The position numbers and the translations under genes were made by a program. A stretch of DNA of 48,178 nt. It comes from Chloroflexota bacterium (GTDB taxonomy: Bacteria; Chloroflexota; Anaerolineae; UBA4142). This document shows positions 1 through 8,204 of the stretch, in pieces (within the stretch, counting starts at the first letter, position 1; each line of letters starts with the position of its first letter). The stretch is taken from NCBI GenBank assembly GCA_023380675.1, contig JAMCRS010000192.1:1-48178 (forward strand), written 5' to 3'. Below the pieces are notes generated by a model that was not told where the DNA came from, searched no databases, and worked only from the letters and a program-made list of their open reading frames with translations.

Positions 1-1
1 T

Positions 2-112
2 CGATCAGAGTACAACCAGCGCTTTGCTCATCCCTTCCGATGGGAATGGTCGTGCCATGACTTTCTGTACTGGCTCAACAACACGCCTCGCCTAATTCGT
101 TGCAAGACTTAG
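2..112 (+). pseudogene. IS630-like transposase, C-terminal tail only
   Basis: The first 36 codons form an open frame running in from outside the window and ending at TAG 110-112. It contains YNQRFAHPFRWEW followed by an acidic/hydrophobic helix (HDFLYWLNN). This resembles the extreme C-terminus of IS630/Tc1-type transposases, where a [F/Y]N...PF.W motif precedes the final helix. Only the tail is visible, so it could be the end of an intact gene outside the window. The attribution rests on one short motif. Confidence 0.35.
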
Positions 113-249
113 GCATCAGGTCACTAGCTATCGCACCGCTTCTTCTCTATCGTCAAGTGTGCATTGGCGTTGCGGTCGAGTGAGCAAGGGTTTATGAGAT
201 ATTGAGTCAGTCTAACGGCTGCGAGCTGAGCGGCCCGGCAATGCGACGC

Positions 250-913
250 TCAAATCAAAATAGCGGACTGGCGGGTCCGCCCGAGCGCGCTGCCATGCGG
301 TGCCCTGTCCTGAATCAAGCAGTCCACTCCGCAACTGCGTACAACTTTTCCTTGGCAAAGCCGTGCTGGCATATGGGGATGGTTCGGGTTGCCTAGCCGG
401 CTAGCCTGTGCTTGTCCAAATCTCGACACCAGCCCCGACCATGCAGTTCCTTGGATCACGCCGCCAATTACGACGAGGATTTCTTGAACCGCAAACCCCG
501 GAACGATCAGCGCCCCGCCGATGACCCACAGTACCGCGGTCCAGCGTGGAAGCTTGTTGGCTCTCCATGAGCCGATTCCTAGGGACATGAAGCCGAGGAG
601 CATGGTAATCCCGACCAGCGGACCGAGCACAACCGCTACGCCTGTCGGCTCCCCATTTTGCGGCAGCACTCGCCCAGGGCAATGCAATTGCTAATGGTGA
701 TCAGGAGAAAGCCGAGAACTCCTGTCTCCTCATTCTGGGAGCCATAGACACCCATGAATCCGAACACGAGCAGAATGGTAGCAACGAACTCCACGGTCCC
801 ACTGAATGGGCGTGGACACCGATGACAAAGCGCCGTATCCAGCTCATGGGTAACAGCACGCCACCCAAGATAGTAGCCGGCCCACTCCAACGAAATCGAT
901 TGGATGACGACAC
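250..913 (-). pseudogene. Small multi-pass membrane protein, broken by two frameshifts
   Basis: A GTG start at 913 sits behind a GAGGAGG ribosome site and begins a hydrophobic protein (SSNRFRWSGPATILGGV). The reading continues in a second frame (VEFVATILLVFGFMGVYGS, about 690-830) and then a third (VLGPLVGITMLLGFMSLGIG, then LWVIGGALIVPGFAV and EILVVIGGVIQG, about 400-650). Together these give about five membrane segments, like small hypothetical four-to-six-helix proteins of the DUF4386 style. Two shifts are needed, near 830-850 and 660-690. No catalytic motif is visible. It is either a decaying gene or a low-quality stretch of assembly. Confidence 0.5.
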
Positions 914-1029
914 TGCAATTTCCTCCTCTCGGTCAGGCGATATCGTCTGCATTCCTGTTCACTTTGCGCGGCAACACCGATCATCAGCATGAACTGCTCG
1001 TAGCCTTGCTTCTTCGCTTTCTCACTCCT

Positions 1030-1411
1030 CTACCTTCGGGAATAGAAATAGCCGAAGGCTACCGCGAAAACCGAGAGAATGACGGCATTCACCCAACCAA
1101 ATACGGGGAGCGCAGCGAAAATCAAGCCCCACAGCATAACCAGCGTGCCCAGAATGGTCCAGACAATCTCCATTCGAACCACAATCGTCACTTTCTCCCA
1201 GGCCGTCTCCTTGTAAGCGAACCAGGAACTGACTCCGAATCCCAGGAGAGCCGCACCGAGCAACCGATAGACAGGCGGTTTCTTGACGGGCCAGTTGATC
1301 AAATTCCCCCACAGCTCTGGGATCAGCAGGTAGACTAGCCCGACGATGAGAGCCGCGATGAAGTGGACGAGGAACGTGGTCTTCAGTGCAGGTCGAAATC
1401 TGCTTCTCCAT
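1030..1411 (-). pseudogene. Small four-helix membrane protein, N-terminal frameshift
   Basis: An ATG at 1411 follows an AGGAGG site by a good distance but opens a frame that loses hydrophobicity at once. One frame over, the sequence reads FLVHFIAALIVGLVYLLIPE, then VYRLLGAALLGFGVSSWF, IVWTILGTLVMLWGLIFA and WVNAVILSVFAVAFGYF: four clean membrane helices ending in YSRR. The original gene therefore probably started at 1411 and suffered one indel near 1395-1405. If the indel is a sequencing error the protein would be about 125 residues. Function unknown; it resembles the DUF-type membrane proteins common in uncultured bacteria. Confidence 0.5.
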
Positions 1412-1548
1412 GTCCCTTCGCCTCCTACTCAAGTCTACTGACTCTGGCGGATGAATTGACTTCGTTCTTTCGCATCACCTCGCTTTCCATGGTGAGGTGT
1501 CACTTGGCAATCTGCCCGCCACCCTTGGCTATTCCGGAACTCGCGCAC

Positions 1549-1869
1549 CTACTTCCCTGGCCGAATGGGCGCAGGCACGACGGGCGACGGGCCCCACAGT
1601 TCGACACTCACGTTGAGGGCGAATGTGTGTAATTCGGTTAACACTTTCTGCGATTCCTCGTCGCTCTGCCAGGCTGCCCAGGCTGCCATGTCGGCAAACT
1701 CGTAGGTTGTCACTACTTGAGGTGCACCAACGGCTCCCCGGTATGCGCGAAATTCGACTACACCAGGTGCTGCCAGGGTTCGCTTGATTGCGCTCTCTGT
1801 CCACTTCAGATACGCTTCGGCCTTATCTGGGTGGATATCCCACTTCATAACTTGAAGCACCACTGCCAT
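1549..1869 (-). CDS. ABM / dimeric alpha-beta barrel monooxygenase-like protein
   Basis: An intact protein of about 106 residues. It starts MAVVLQVMKWDIHPDKAEAYLKW, with a long amphipathic helix, then GVVEFRAYRGAVGAPQVVTTYEF and ADMAAWAAWQSDE. This beta-alpha-beta pattern with a mid-protein strand pair is typical of antibiotic-biosynthesis-monooxygenase (ABM) and stress-responsive dimeric alpha-beta barrel proteins, which are often small monooxygenases or heme/quinol-related proteins. AAAGGAGGTGA stands only three bases before the ATG, so the GTG two codons later (1863) is better spaced and may be the true start. No neighbour suggests a substrate. The frame is clean, unlike the genes around it. 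Confidence 0.7.
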   Translation of the reverse strand: MAVVLQVMKWDIHPDKAEAYLKWTESAIKRTLAAPGVVEFRAYRGAVGAPQVVTTYEFADMAAWAAWQSDEESQKVLTELHTFALNVSVELWGPSPVVPAPIRPGK

Positions 1870-2039
1870 TCACCTCCTTTTGTCAAGATATGCTTCGGCG
1901 CTGGTCACACGCGGATGTGCATTGCTTCCTTCTGTCATCAAAACGGTGGCGGGCGGATTTCAGCAAACGCCAAGGCGCGCGCCGCGCACTCGCGGTGGAG
2001 TATGGTGGAACCGATGTTGGGCCACAAACGCTTTGCCAA

Positions 2040-2089
2040 CCAAAAAGCACCTGCCGCTAGCGCGCATGCGCGTCAAACGACAGGTGCTT
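2040..2089 (-). terminator. Possible rho-independent terminator (minus strand)
   Basis: Perfect 9-bp arms AAGCACCTG (2045-2053) and CAGGTGCTT (2081-2089) enclose a GC-rich loop that can itself fold (GCGCGCATGCGCG). Read on the minus strand, the second arm is followed by a run of T. It would end transcription arriving from the right. The 27-base loop is long, so confidence is limited. Confidence 0.4.
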
Positions 2090-2285
2090 GCCTTTCGCCC
2101 GTAATTGATCGGACCCGGTTTTTTCTCCGCGGGGCCGAGCATCTCGGCATTCTTTCTAGAGTTGCAAAGCCCGGCAACCAGGCAAAAACAAAAACCCACG
2201 AGCACCGAAGCGCCCGAGGGCATTCCTCACCGCTAGAGGCCTACTTGCATCCGAAGTATAAATCATTTATGAGGGCAAGTCAATA

Positions 2286-2311
2286 TCAGACCCAGGTGTC
2301 AGACCCAGGTG
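2286..2311. repeat. 13-bp perfect tandem duplication
   Basis: TCAGACCCAGGTG occurs twice back to back (2286-2298 and 2299-2311) in non-coding sequence. No function is evident. Confidence 0.8.
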
Positions 2312-2490
2312 TGATCGTTCAGCGATTGGTAGGCTTCTTGGACACGTTGATGACACTTGACCATCCACGATTCTGCTCTATAATCTGATTGGTAAGATCA
2401 CAAATCTTCGGGCTCGTGAAAACCGAAAAACATTGGGCCAGCCTAAATCGCAAGCCCATACGGCCGAACGTACCGTGTGTCAGAGCCAGA

Positions 2491-2532
2491 TTCATAACCC
2501 GAAGGTCCCCAGTTCGAGTCTGGGCCCCGCTA
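2491..2532 (+). pseudogene. tRNA-Met (CAT) 3' half, possible attachment-site remnant
   Basis: From the anticodon loop TTCATAA onward the sequence is a good tRNA: anticodon-stem 3' strand CCCGA, five-base variable loop, T-stem CCCAG/CTGGG around TTCGAGT, then acceptor strand CCCCGCT plus A. The sequence before the anticodon loop pairs with neither the anticodon stem nor the acceptor strand (no AGCGGGG upstream). The gene is therefore cut at the anticodon loop. A 3' tRNA half followed by its own terminator is the classic scar at one end of an element integrated into a tRNA gene. Confidence 0.6.
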
Positions 2533-2547
2533 CTTGAACAAAGTTAG

Positions 2548-2589
2548 CCGCCAAGTCACTCTGTTATGGGTGATTTGGCGGTCTTTTTT
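2548..2589 (+). terminator. Rho-independent terminator behind the tRNA remnant
   Basis: Arms CCGCCAAGTCAC (2548-2559) and GTGATTTGGCGG (2570-2581) pair over 12 positions with one G-T pair around a ten-base loop, and are followed by TCTTTTTT. This is a strong intrinsic terminator, placed where the native tRNA terminator should be. Confidence 0.85.
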
Positions 2590-2893
2590 GTACAGTTGCT
2601 CAGGCGACAGCCGTGCCATGACGCGACCAGGACTCGAACTGGGGACCCGTCGGATATAAGCCCTAGCTTTTGCATGTTCCGAGAGTCACACTTGATCCTA
2701 TTCGGAATTAATCCAACGGACGGATTTTTCGGCTAGGCCGGGCCAGTTCAACAATGAAAAAGAGATTGAGCGGACGAAACCCGAGGTCGATGAAGAGAAG
2801 AAAGTCGAAGACCCACACTTCCTGGGCGTGATCCTTCAAGAAGATCGATCAGGTTTGCCAGGCGGGTTTGGCAGAGCGGACGCGAGTCCTTAT
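2590..2893. other. Intergenic stretch with a degenerate second tRNA-like segment
   Basis: On the minus strand, 2620-2665 carries a TTCGAGT T-loop and neighbouring stem-like bases, but an extra base breaks the T-stem and no anticodon arm folds. It is best read as a decayed tRNA 3' piece or chance. The remainder shows no gene. Confidence 0.3.
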
Positions 2894-3396
2894 TCCTGAA
2901 TAGTGTGCTTGGCGACCGCGACACTGAGCTTTAGCAGTTCGCCGCGAATACGTTCGGCTCCCCACACGCGATTCTCCTGTCCCGTTTGCTAGATTCCAGC
3001 GACGGTTTCCATGGCTAGTTTGGGACGACCACCGCGGTTGCGCGATTTGAATTTCCAGAAGAGGCGGAAACCTTGACGATGCGAGCGCAGGGGCGTGTCG
3101 GGCTGAAGAATCAGAAGCGCTTCTCTCCAGTTTTTCAGACGGGCCTTGAGGAGGACGAGCCAGAGACGATCCGATTGAGAAAAGGTCGGCTTGTTGGTTT
3201 GGCGGTGAAGGACGATCAGTTGTTGTCGAAGCAGAGCATTCTCGGCGATGAGTTCGGCTTTACCGCGCGTAAAGTCTTTGGCAGTGCTGAGAACCATCGA
3301 GTGACGAGAGGGTTGGGTGAGATGCAAGAAAGCCTCTTCGAGGAATGAAACGAGACGTGCGATGAGTTGAGTCGGCCAGTGAAAGAGGGTGAGCAC
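2894..3396 (-). pseudogene. rve-type (IS3/IS481-like) transposase, N-terminal part, broken
   Basis: The frame opens at 3396 and reads KAELIAENALLRQQLIVLHR, then LLILQPDTPLRSHRQGFRLF and KFKSRNRGGRPKLAMETVAG. This is the N-terminal helix-turn-helix region of a transposase family with a C-terminal integrase core. A TAG follows, but the same frame continues after it with ENRVWGAERIRGELLKL and VAVAKHTIQE up to a TAA at about 2894. The DDE catalytic core is entirely missing. The element is therefore interrupted by a stop and truncated. A diverged second copy (C-terminal part) lies at 38.7-39.5 kb on the other strand. Confidence 0.8.
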
Positions 3397-3508
3397 AGGA
3401 GGGACTCCAGAAAAGCTATCAACAACTGTCAGCGGATTGTACGCGGTGAGCAGTCGGAGTCCACTTGCGCTCGGATGGGGCTTTCGGCCAGAACAGGGCC
3501 GCCGAATG

Positions 3509-4762
3509 TCAAACCATGTTCCTGGGCAGCACCGACCCGCCCTCCGGCATCAAAGCCACCGAGGCCGGAGAATCCACTTGCGAGAGCGCTACCTGCAATG
3601 CTTTCTGCGGATCAGCAAAGGGCCGAAATCCCATCGTAGCGGCTTTGTTTGCGGGCAAGTCAGAAACGAGAAATACAGAAGCTCGTTTCATGGTAAGCGC
3701 CACCGCCGCGGCCTTGTGCCCACCTAGAACGAACTGGCGCCGGATCCGCGCGATGATCGCATCGGAACCGCCGGGATCCGCCATCCATTCCTCGAAGACG
3801 GAATTGCCCATTCCTTCGGAGCACTCTGCGACGAGCAGAATGACCCCGCCCGGCCGCACGATCAGTCGTGCTCGGTCGAGGACTTTTTGCGCTTGATAAA
3901 GGTTGATGTCGCGCGGAAACCCGCCGGCGCTGACAACCGCGACATCCATTGGTCCGTCCACGCTCACCACGCCGTGCGTGTCCAGTAGTTCACAGCCGGC
4001 CCGAAAGGCACGACGTGGGTGACCGGCGACAGCGCCAACTATCTGCGAGGATTCGTCGAGGATCGCGTCGAGGATAAAGTGGACCCCGAGCAATTCGCCG
4101 GCCTCCTCGATGTCTTGACGCACCGGGTTGTCTTCGAGGTTGCCGATTACGGCGCCCGGTTCAGCCATCATGCGATGATTGCATTGAATGGTGTCAAGGC
4201 TACACACCCCGGGAATGGCGGCTTTGACGCCCCCGCTGTAGCCGGCAAAGTAGTGATACTCGATTACCCCTACGCAGACGCGAATGTCAGCCGCGACGAC
4301 GGGGCGAAAGATCTCTACCGGCGTTCCCCGGCTCGTGCGGCCGATCGGTCGAACGTCCGAGGGATTACTGTCGATACAACGAATGCGAGCGAACAGGTCG
4401 GACCCGACAAGCTGCGCCTGTTCCTCCGCCGTGTGCGGCCGATGCGATCCAATGCCGAACACGACGGTGATGTCCGACTCTCGGACCCCGGCTCGATCGA
4501 GCTCAGCCAGCAGCGGCGGCAACAGGTTGTCAGACGGGCACGGCCGCGTAATGTCGCTGGTGAGTATGGCCACCCGATCGCCTGGCTTGACGATATCGCG
4601 CAGTCGCGGACTGGATACCGGCTGAGTCACGGCTCGTTCGACGATCTCGTTCGCCGGAAGGGAGGCGCCCCATCGCCGCAGCTGAATCAGGATCGGGCGG
4701 CAGCTCGATTCATCTAGCCTCAGCTCCAGTTCGCGTCGGCCGTACTTGAGACAGATCTGCAT
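3509..4762 (-). CDS. larA: LarA-family nickel-pincer 2-hydroxyacid racemase/epimerase
   Basis: A 417-residue protein of normal LarA length. Lactate racemase and its homologues interconvert 2-hydroxy acid epimers by hydride transfer to a nickel-pincer nucleotide bound to a lysine. Key residues are present: DITRP (70-74), SHRPH (106-110), EYHYFAGYSGGVK (168-180) and NHRMM (195-199). His170, Lys180 and His196 keep the spacing of the His174, Lys184 and His200 set of the Lactiplantibacillus enzyme. It is the last gene of the operon, 32 bases after an E2 gene, so it probably handles a 2-hydroxy acid that feeds or leaves the adjacent dehydrogenases. No larB, larC or larE maturation gene lies in the window. 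LarA homologues act on many substrates, so lactate is not implied. Confidence 0.85.
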   Translation of the reverse strand: MQICLKYGRRELELRLDESSCRPILIQLRRWGASLPANEIVERAVTQPVSSPRLRDIVKPGDRVAILTSDITRPCPSDNLLPPLLAELDRAGVRESDITVVFGIGSHRPHTAEEQAQLVGSDLFARIRCIDSNPSDVRPIGRTSRGTPVEIFRPVVAADIRVCVGVIEYHYFAGYSGGVKAAIPGVCSLDTIQCNHRMMAEPGAVIGNLEDNPVRQDIEEAGELLGVHFILDAILDESSQIVGAVAGHPRRAFRAGCELLDTHGVVSVDGPMDVAVVSAGGFPRDINLYQAQKVLDRARLIVRPGGVILLVAECSEGMGNSVFEEWMADPGGSDAIIARIRRQFVLGGHKAAAVALTMKRASVFLVSDLPANKAATMGFRPFADPQKALQVALSQVDSPASVALMPEGGSVLPRNMV

Positions 4763-4794
4763 GTTCGCCTATCACCAACTGCCAGGGCCGCACA

Positions 4795-6135
4795 CTACTC
4801 GATCAGGCCCGCCGGCTCCTCTATCAGGTCAGCAATCGTTTCGAGGAACCGCGCACCGCGGGCGCCGTCGACGACGCGATGGTCACATGATAGGCTCAAC
4901 GTCATCATGGGGCGCACGACCGGCAGCCCATTCTCGGCCAGGACGCCATCGGCGATCCGCCCAACAGCCAGTATAGTTGCCTGGGGAGGATTGAGGATGG
5001 CATGAAAATAGTCGACTCCGTACATTCCCATGTTGCTGATCGTCATAGTCCCATCGGCGATGTCCTGAGGCTTTAGCCGGTTGGACCGCGCCCGCTCAAC
5101 CAGATCGCGCCGCGCTGCCGCGATCTCGGCCACGCTGAGGCGGTCCGCGTCGTGGATGACCGGAACAACCAGGCCATCCTCCAGCGCGACGGCTAGACCG
5201 ATATTGATCGAGCGAAATTGAATCACCTTTTCGTCTTGCCACATGGCGTTGACCGCTCTGTTCCTCTGCAGCGCGGCTGAAACGAGCCTGACGAGCAGAT
5301 CGGTGTAGGTGATGCCTTCGGTTGCTGCCTTGAGATGCGCGCGCCACGAGATCAGCCGCGTGGCCACGACGTGGCGCACCAGGTAGAAATGCGGCACCCC
5401 CGTCCAACTTTGAGTGGTCCGCTCCGCCATGATATGCCATACGTTGGAGACGGCTCGTTCTGCAACGGCTTCCAAGCCGAAGCTCGCGCTCGGGAGCGGC
5501 GCCGCTGCGGGCCGGCTCAATGGAATGTCGCTTGCCAACACGGCGCCAGCTGGACCACTGCCCGACACGCCGGTCAGTTCGATGCCGTGCTCGAATGCCA
5601 ATCGCCGGGCTTTGGGGGAAGCCCGAACCCGGCCGGCGCTCACGGCTGACGTTTCGGAGCGTCGACTCTCCAGATAGGCCAGAACATCCGCCTTTTCGAT
5701 TCGAGCCCCTCTTGGATGGATTCTGCCAAGATCGATCTGATTGTCCGCGGCAATTCGAGCGGCGATGGGCGACACCGGCAGTGGAGCCGAACTGACCTCC
5801 GGCGAGGGCAGAGCCGTTGGCACGCTCTCTAGTGTGTGAGGCACGATCCTGTCTTCGAGATCGGGCACGGGATAAGGTGGCGGGGTTTCGGTTTCGTCGG
5901 GCGCGAGGATCACCGCAATCACTTGGCCAACTGGAACCACGCTTCCGTCCGGCGCTTGCAATCTCCCGAGCTTACCGGTCGCCGGCGTCTCGATGTCGAC
6001 CGTAGTTTTGTCGGTCTCGATGGCGAGAAGGAGCTCGCCTTTTTCGACGGACTGTCCTTGAGTCTTGTACCAGCGAATGACCTTTCCGGACTCTTGTGCG
6101 ACCCCCAGGGCCGGCATGATGACGTCGGTTGCCAA
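4795..6135 (-). CDS. 2-oxoacid dehydrogenase E2 (dihydrolipoamide acyltransferase), set 1
   Basis: This 446-residue protein has the E2 domain order. A lipoyl domain at about 1-76 has lipoyl-lysine motif ETDKTTV (Lys43). A Pro-rich linker follows, then a peripheral-subunit-binding segment (RASPKARRLAFEHGIELTGV ... GPAGAVLASDI) and a catalytic domain ending in SCDHRVVDGARGARFL. It transfers the acyl group from lipoate to CoA. The start is TTG at 6135, six bases after GGAAGGAG. It stands 20 bases behind the E1beta gene and precedes larA. The context resembles acetoin dehydrogenase (AcoC), but branched-chain or pyruvate complexes cannot be excluded. No E3 gene is nearby. Confidence 0.9.
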   Translation of the reverse strand: MATDVIMPALGVAQESGKVIRWYKTQGQSVEKGELLLAIETDKTTVDIETPATGKLGRLQAPDGSVVPVGQVIAVILAPDETETPPPYPVPDLEDRIVPHTLESVPTALPSPEVSSAPLPVSPIAARIAADNQIDLGRIHPRGARIEKADVLAYLESRRSETSAVSAGRVRASPKARRLAFEHGIELTGVSGSGPAGAVLASDIPLSRPAAAPLPSASFGLEAVAERAVSNVWHIMAERTTQSWTGVPHFYLVRHVVATRLISWRAHLKAATEGITYTDLLVRLVSAALQRNRAVNAMWQDEKVIQFRSINIGLAVALEDGLVVPVIHDADRLSVAEIAAARRDLVERARSNRLKPQDIADGTMTISNMGMYGVDYFHAILNPPQATILAVGRIADGVLAENGLPVVRPMMTLSLSCDHRVVDGARGARFLETIADLIEEPAGLIE

Positions 6136-6154
6136 ATCGGACTCCTTCCGGTTG

Positions 6155-7177
6155 TCACACCCGGCCGCATAGGGTCTTGGCGGTATCGATAATCGCTTGG
6201 GCGGTCGGTACGGTTTGATCCTCCAAGGGAGGAGAGAACGGTACCGGAACGTCCATGGCTCCTATGCGTTTCACCGGAGCGTCCAGATCGTAGAAAGCGC
6301 CGTCGGCGATGACAGCCGCGATCTCGGCCGTCACCCCGTAGCTCTGATACCCCTCGTCCACGACGATTGCGCGGCTAGTCTTGCGCGCAGATGCGACGAT
6401 GGTGTCGCGATCGAGCGGACTGGTCGTGCGTGGATCGACGACCTCGGCGCTAATGCCGAGGGTCATTAGCTTGTCGGCCGCTTCGAGCGCCGCCTGGACC
6501 ATGCTGCTCGTGGCGACGATCGTGATATCCTTGCCCTCACGTTTGACGTCCGCGACGCCTAATGGGATCGTATAGTCCTCGTCCGGCACGAATCCTTTGA
6601 ACTGGTACATCATCTTGTCTTCGATGAAGACGACCGGGTTGTCATCTCGGATGGCCGATTTGAGAAGCCCCTTGACATCGTACGGCGTGCTGGGAAGAAC
6701 CACCTTCAAGCCGGGAATGTGGCTAGGCCAAGCCTGAAGGCTCTGGCTATGTTGAGCCGCCGAGCGGCGGGTCGCACCGAGACTCGTTCGAAAGACGATC
6801 GGAACGTGAAGCTGGCCGCCGGACATGTAATGTACCTTGGCCGCCTGGTTCGCGATCTGATCCATAGCCAGCGCGAGGAAATCCCCGAACATGATATCGA
6901 CGATTGGGCGCAAGCCAGTCATGGCGGCGCCAACCGCAATTCCGCAAAAGCCCGCCTCAGAAATGGGAGTATCGAGAACGCGCTTGGTGCCGAATTCGTC
7001 GGCGAGGCCCTGGAAGACGCGAAAGGGCGTGCCCGTTTCAGCCACGTCCTCGCCGAGGAGCATGACTAGTTCGTCCCTTCGCATCTCTTCGGCCACGGCT
7101 TCGCAGACCGCCTGACCCATGGTGAGCTCGCGTCCAGCGCCGGCGGGACGATCACGTGTAGACTCAGGCATAGACAT
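6155..7177 (-). CDS. 2-oxoacid dehydrogenase E1 beta, set 1
   Basis: A 340-residue transketolase-like E1beta subunit. It begins with a short polar tail, then MGQAVCEAVAEEMRRDELVM, GEDVAETG, the subunit-interface block DTPISEAGFCGIAVGAA and IVDIMFGDFLALAMDQI, and the C-terminal domain VVDPRTTSPLDRDTIV. E1alpha/E1beta tetramers decarboxylate the 2-oxo acid on thiamine diphosphate and reductively acylate the E2 lipoyl group. GAGGTG precedes the ATG by seven bases. The gene overlaps the end of the E1alpha gene by 14 bases, which implies translational coupling. It is closest in style to acetoin/pyruvate-type E1beta proteins. Confidence 0.9.
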   Translation of the reverse strand: MSMPESTRDRPAGAGRELTMGQAVCEAVAEEMRRDELVMLLGEDVAETGTPFRVFQGLADEFGTKRVLDTPISEAGFCGIAVGAAMTGLRPIVDIMFGDFLALAMDQIANQAAKVHYMSGGQLHVPIVFRTSLGATRRSAAQHSQSLQAWPSHIPGLKVVLPSTPYDVKGLLKSAIRDDNPVVFIEDKMMYQFKGFVPDEDYTIPLGVADVKREGKDITIVATSSMVQAALEAADKLMTLGISAEVVDPRTTSPLDRDTIVASARKTSRAIVVDEGYQSYGVTAEIAAVIADGAFYDLDAPVKRIGAMDVPVPFSPPLEDQTVPTAQAIIDTAKTLCGRV

Positions 7178-8165
7178 GCTGGTTCACCTCACAGATGTCC
7201 GGAAATGGCGCCGCGAGCGCAAATTCCACGGCTGCCTCGATCTCATCGGCCGCCTTCCGATCGATCTCTGCAAAGAACTCGGGCGAATAGCCCCGGGTCT
7301 TGGCGAGCCACGCGGCCAACAGCTTAAGGGGATCGCGATTGGTCTTCCAGTCCAGCTCCTCTTCTTTGGAGCGGTAATAGTATGGATTGACGTCGCCGAC
7401 GTGGTGGCCATAGTAGCGGTAGGTGTCGCACTGCAAAAACGCGGGGCCATCGCCGCGTCGTGCGCGCTCGACCAATTTCACGGTCGTCGCGTAAACGGCG
7501 CGGACGTCTTGTCCGTCCACGCAGAGCGAGGGCATTCCGAAAGCAGCGGCGCGAGCGGTGAGCGGCCCGGCCGTGGTCTCTTTGTAGGGAGTGTATTCAT
7601 TGTACAGGTTGTTTTCGCAAACGTAGACGACCGGCAGTTGCCAGAGAGCCGCCATGTTCATGACTTCGTAGAGTATTCCCTGATTGAGAGCGCCTTCACC
7701 GAAGAAACAGACGGAGACCCGATCCTGTCCCAGGTGCTTGGCGGAAAAGGCCGCTCCCGTGGCGATACCCGCGCCGCCGCCGACGATGGCGTTCGCGCCT
7801 AGATTCCCGGTCATCGCATCGGCGATATGCATCGACCCGCCTTTTCCGCCGCAATAGCCGGCGGCCTTGCCGAGCAGTTCTGCAAACATGCGATCGATCG
7901 AGGCCCCTTTGGCCAGGCAGTGACCGTGACCGCGGTGCGTGCTGGTAATGTTATCCTCGCGTCGGAGCGCCTGACACACGCCAACGGCGACTGCTTCTTC
8001 ACCCACGTAGAGGTGAGCGAGTCCAGGCATCTTCGCCGACTTGTAAAGCTCATTCACTTTTTCGTCGAAGAGGCGTATCTTTGCCATCTGCTCGTACATG
8101 TGGATCCACCTCTCCGGGTCCACCTGATCGTATTCAACAACCGAGCCAATTTCCACTTGTGCCAT
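7164..8165 (-). CDS. 2-oxoacid dehydrogenase E1 alpha, set 1
   Basis: A 333-residue thiamine-diphosphate-binding subunit. Visible blocks are LAHLYVGEEAVAVGVCQAL, STHRGHGHCLAKG, and the ThDP/Mg motif GEGALNQG followed at the usual distance by CENNLYNEYTPY. The ATG at 8165 is preferred over the TTG nine codons earlier: a GAAGGAG site lies about ten bases before the ATG and would be inside the longer frame. It follows the set-2 E2 gene closely and overlaps E1beta. The pattern matches AcoA-type E1alpha; the real 2-oxo acid is unknown. Confidence 0.9.
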   Translation of the reverse strand: MAQVEIGSVVEYDQVDPERWIHMYEQMAKIRLFDEKVNELYKSAKMPGLAHLYVGEEAVAVGVCQALRREDNITSTHRGHGHCLAKGASIDRMFAELLGKAAGYCGGKGGSMHIADAMTGNLGANAIVGGGAGIATGAAFSAKHLGQDRVSVCFFGEGALNQGILYEVMNMAALWQLPVVYVCENNLYNEYTPYKETTAGPLTARAAAFGMPSLCVDGQDVRAVYATTVKLVERARRGDGPAFLQCDTYRYYGHHVGDVNPYYYRSKEEELDWKTNRDPLKLLAAWLAKTRGYSPEFFAEIDRKAADEIEAAVEFALAAPFPDICEVNQHVYA

Positions 8166-8204
8166 ACCCGCCGTTTCTCCTTCCGTCGCCAAGAGATTGG
8201 CGTC

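Larger units (their letters stand above)
1870..2485. other. Non-coding, low-information stretch
   Basis: No supported gene. It holds an inverted repeat at 2045-2089, a 13-bp tandem duplication at 2286-2311 and a short GCCGAG/CTCGGC hairpin near 2133-2147. Open frames crossing it have compositionally random translations. Confidence 0.6.

Noticed and set aside
1717..2388. 223-codon plus-strand frame
   Set aside because: Crosses the ABM gene antisense and non-coding repeats; no domain and no ribosome site.
2620..2665. Second tRNA on the minus strand
   Set aside because: The T-loop is present but the T-stem has an extra base and no anticodon or acceptor stem can be formed; at most a relic.
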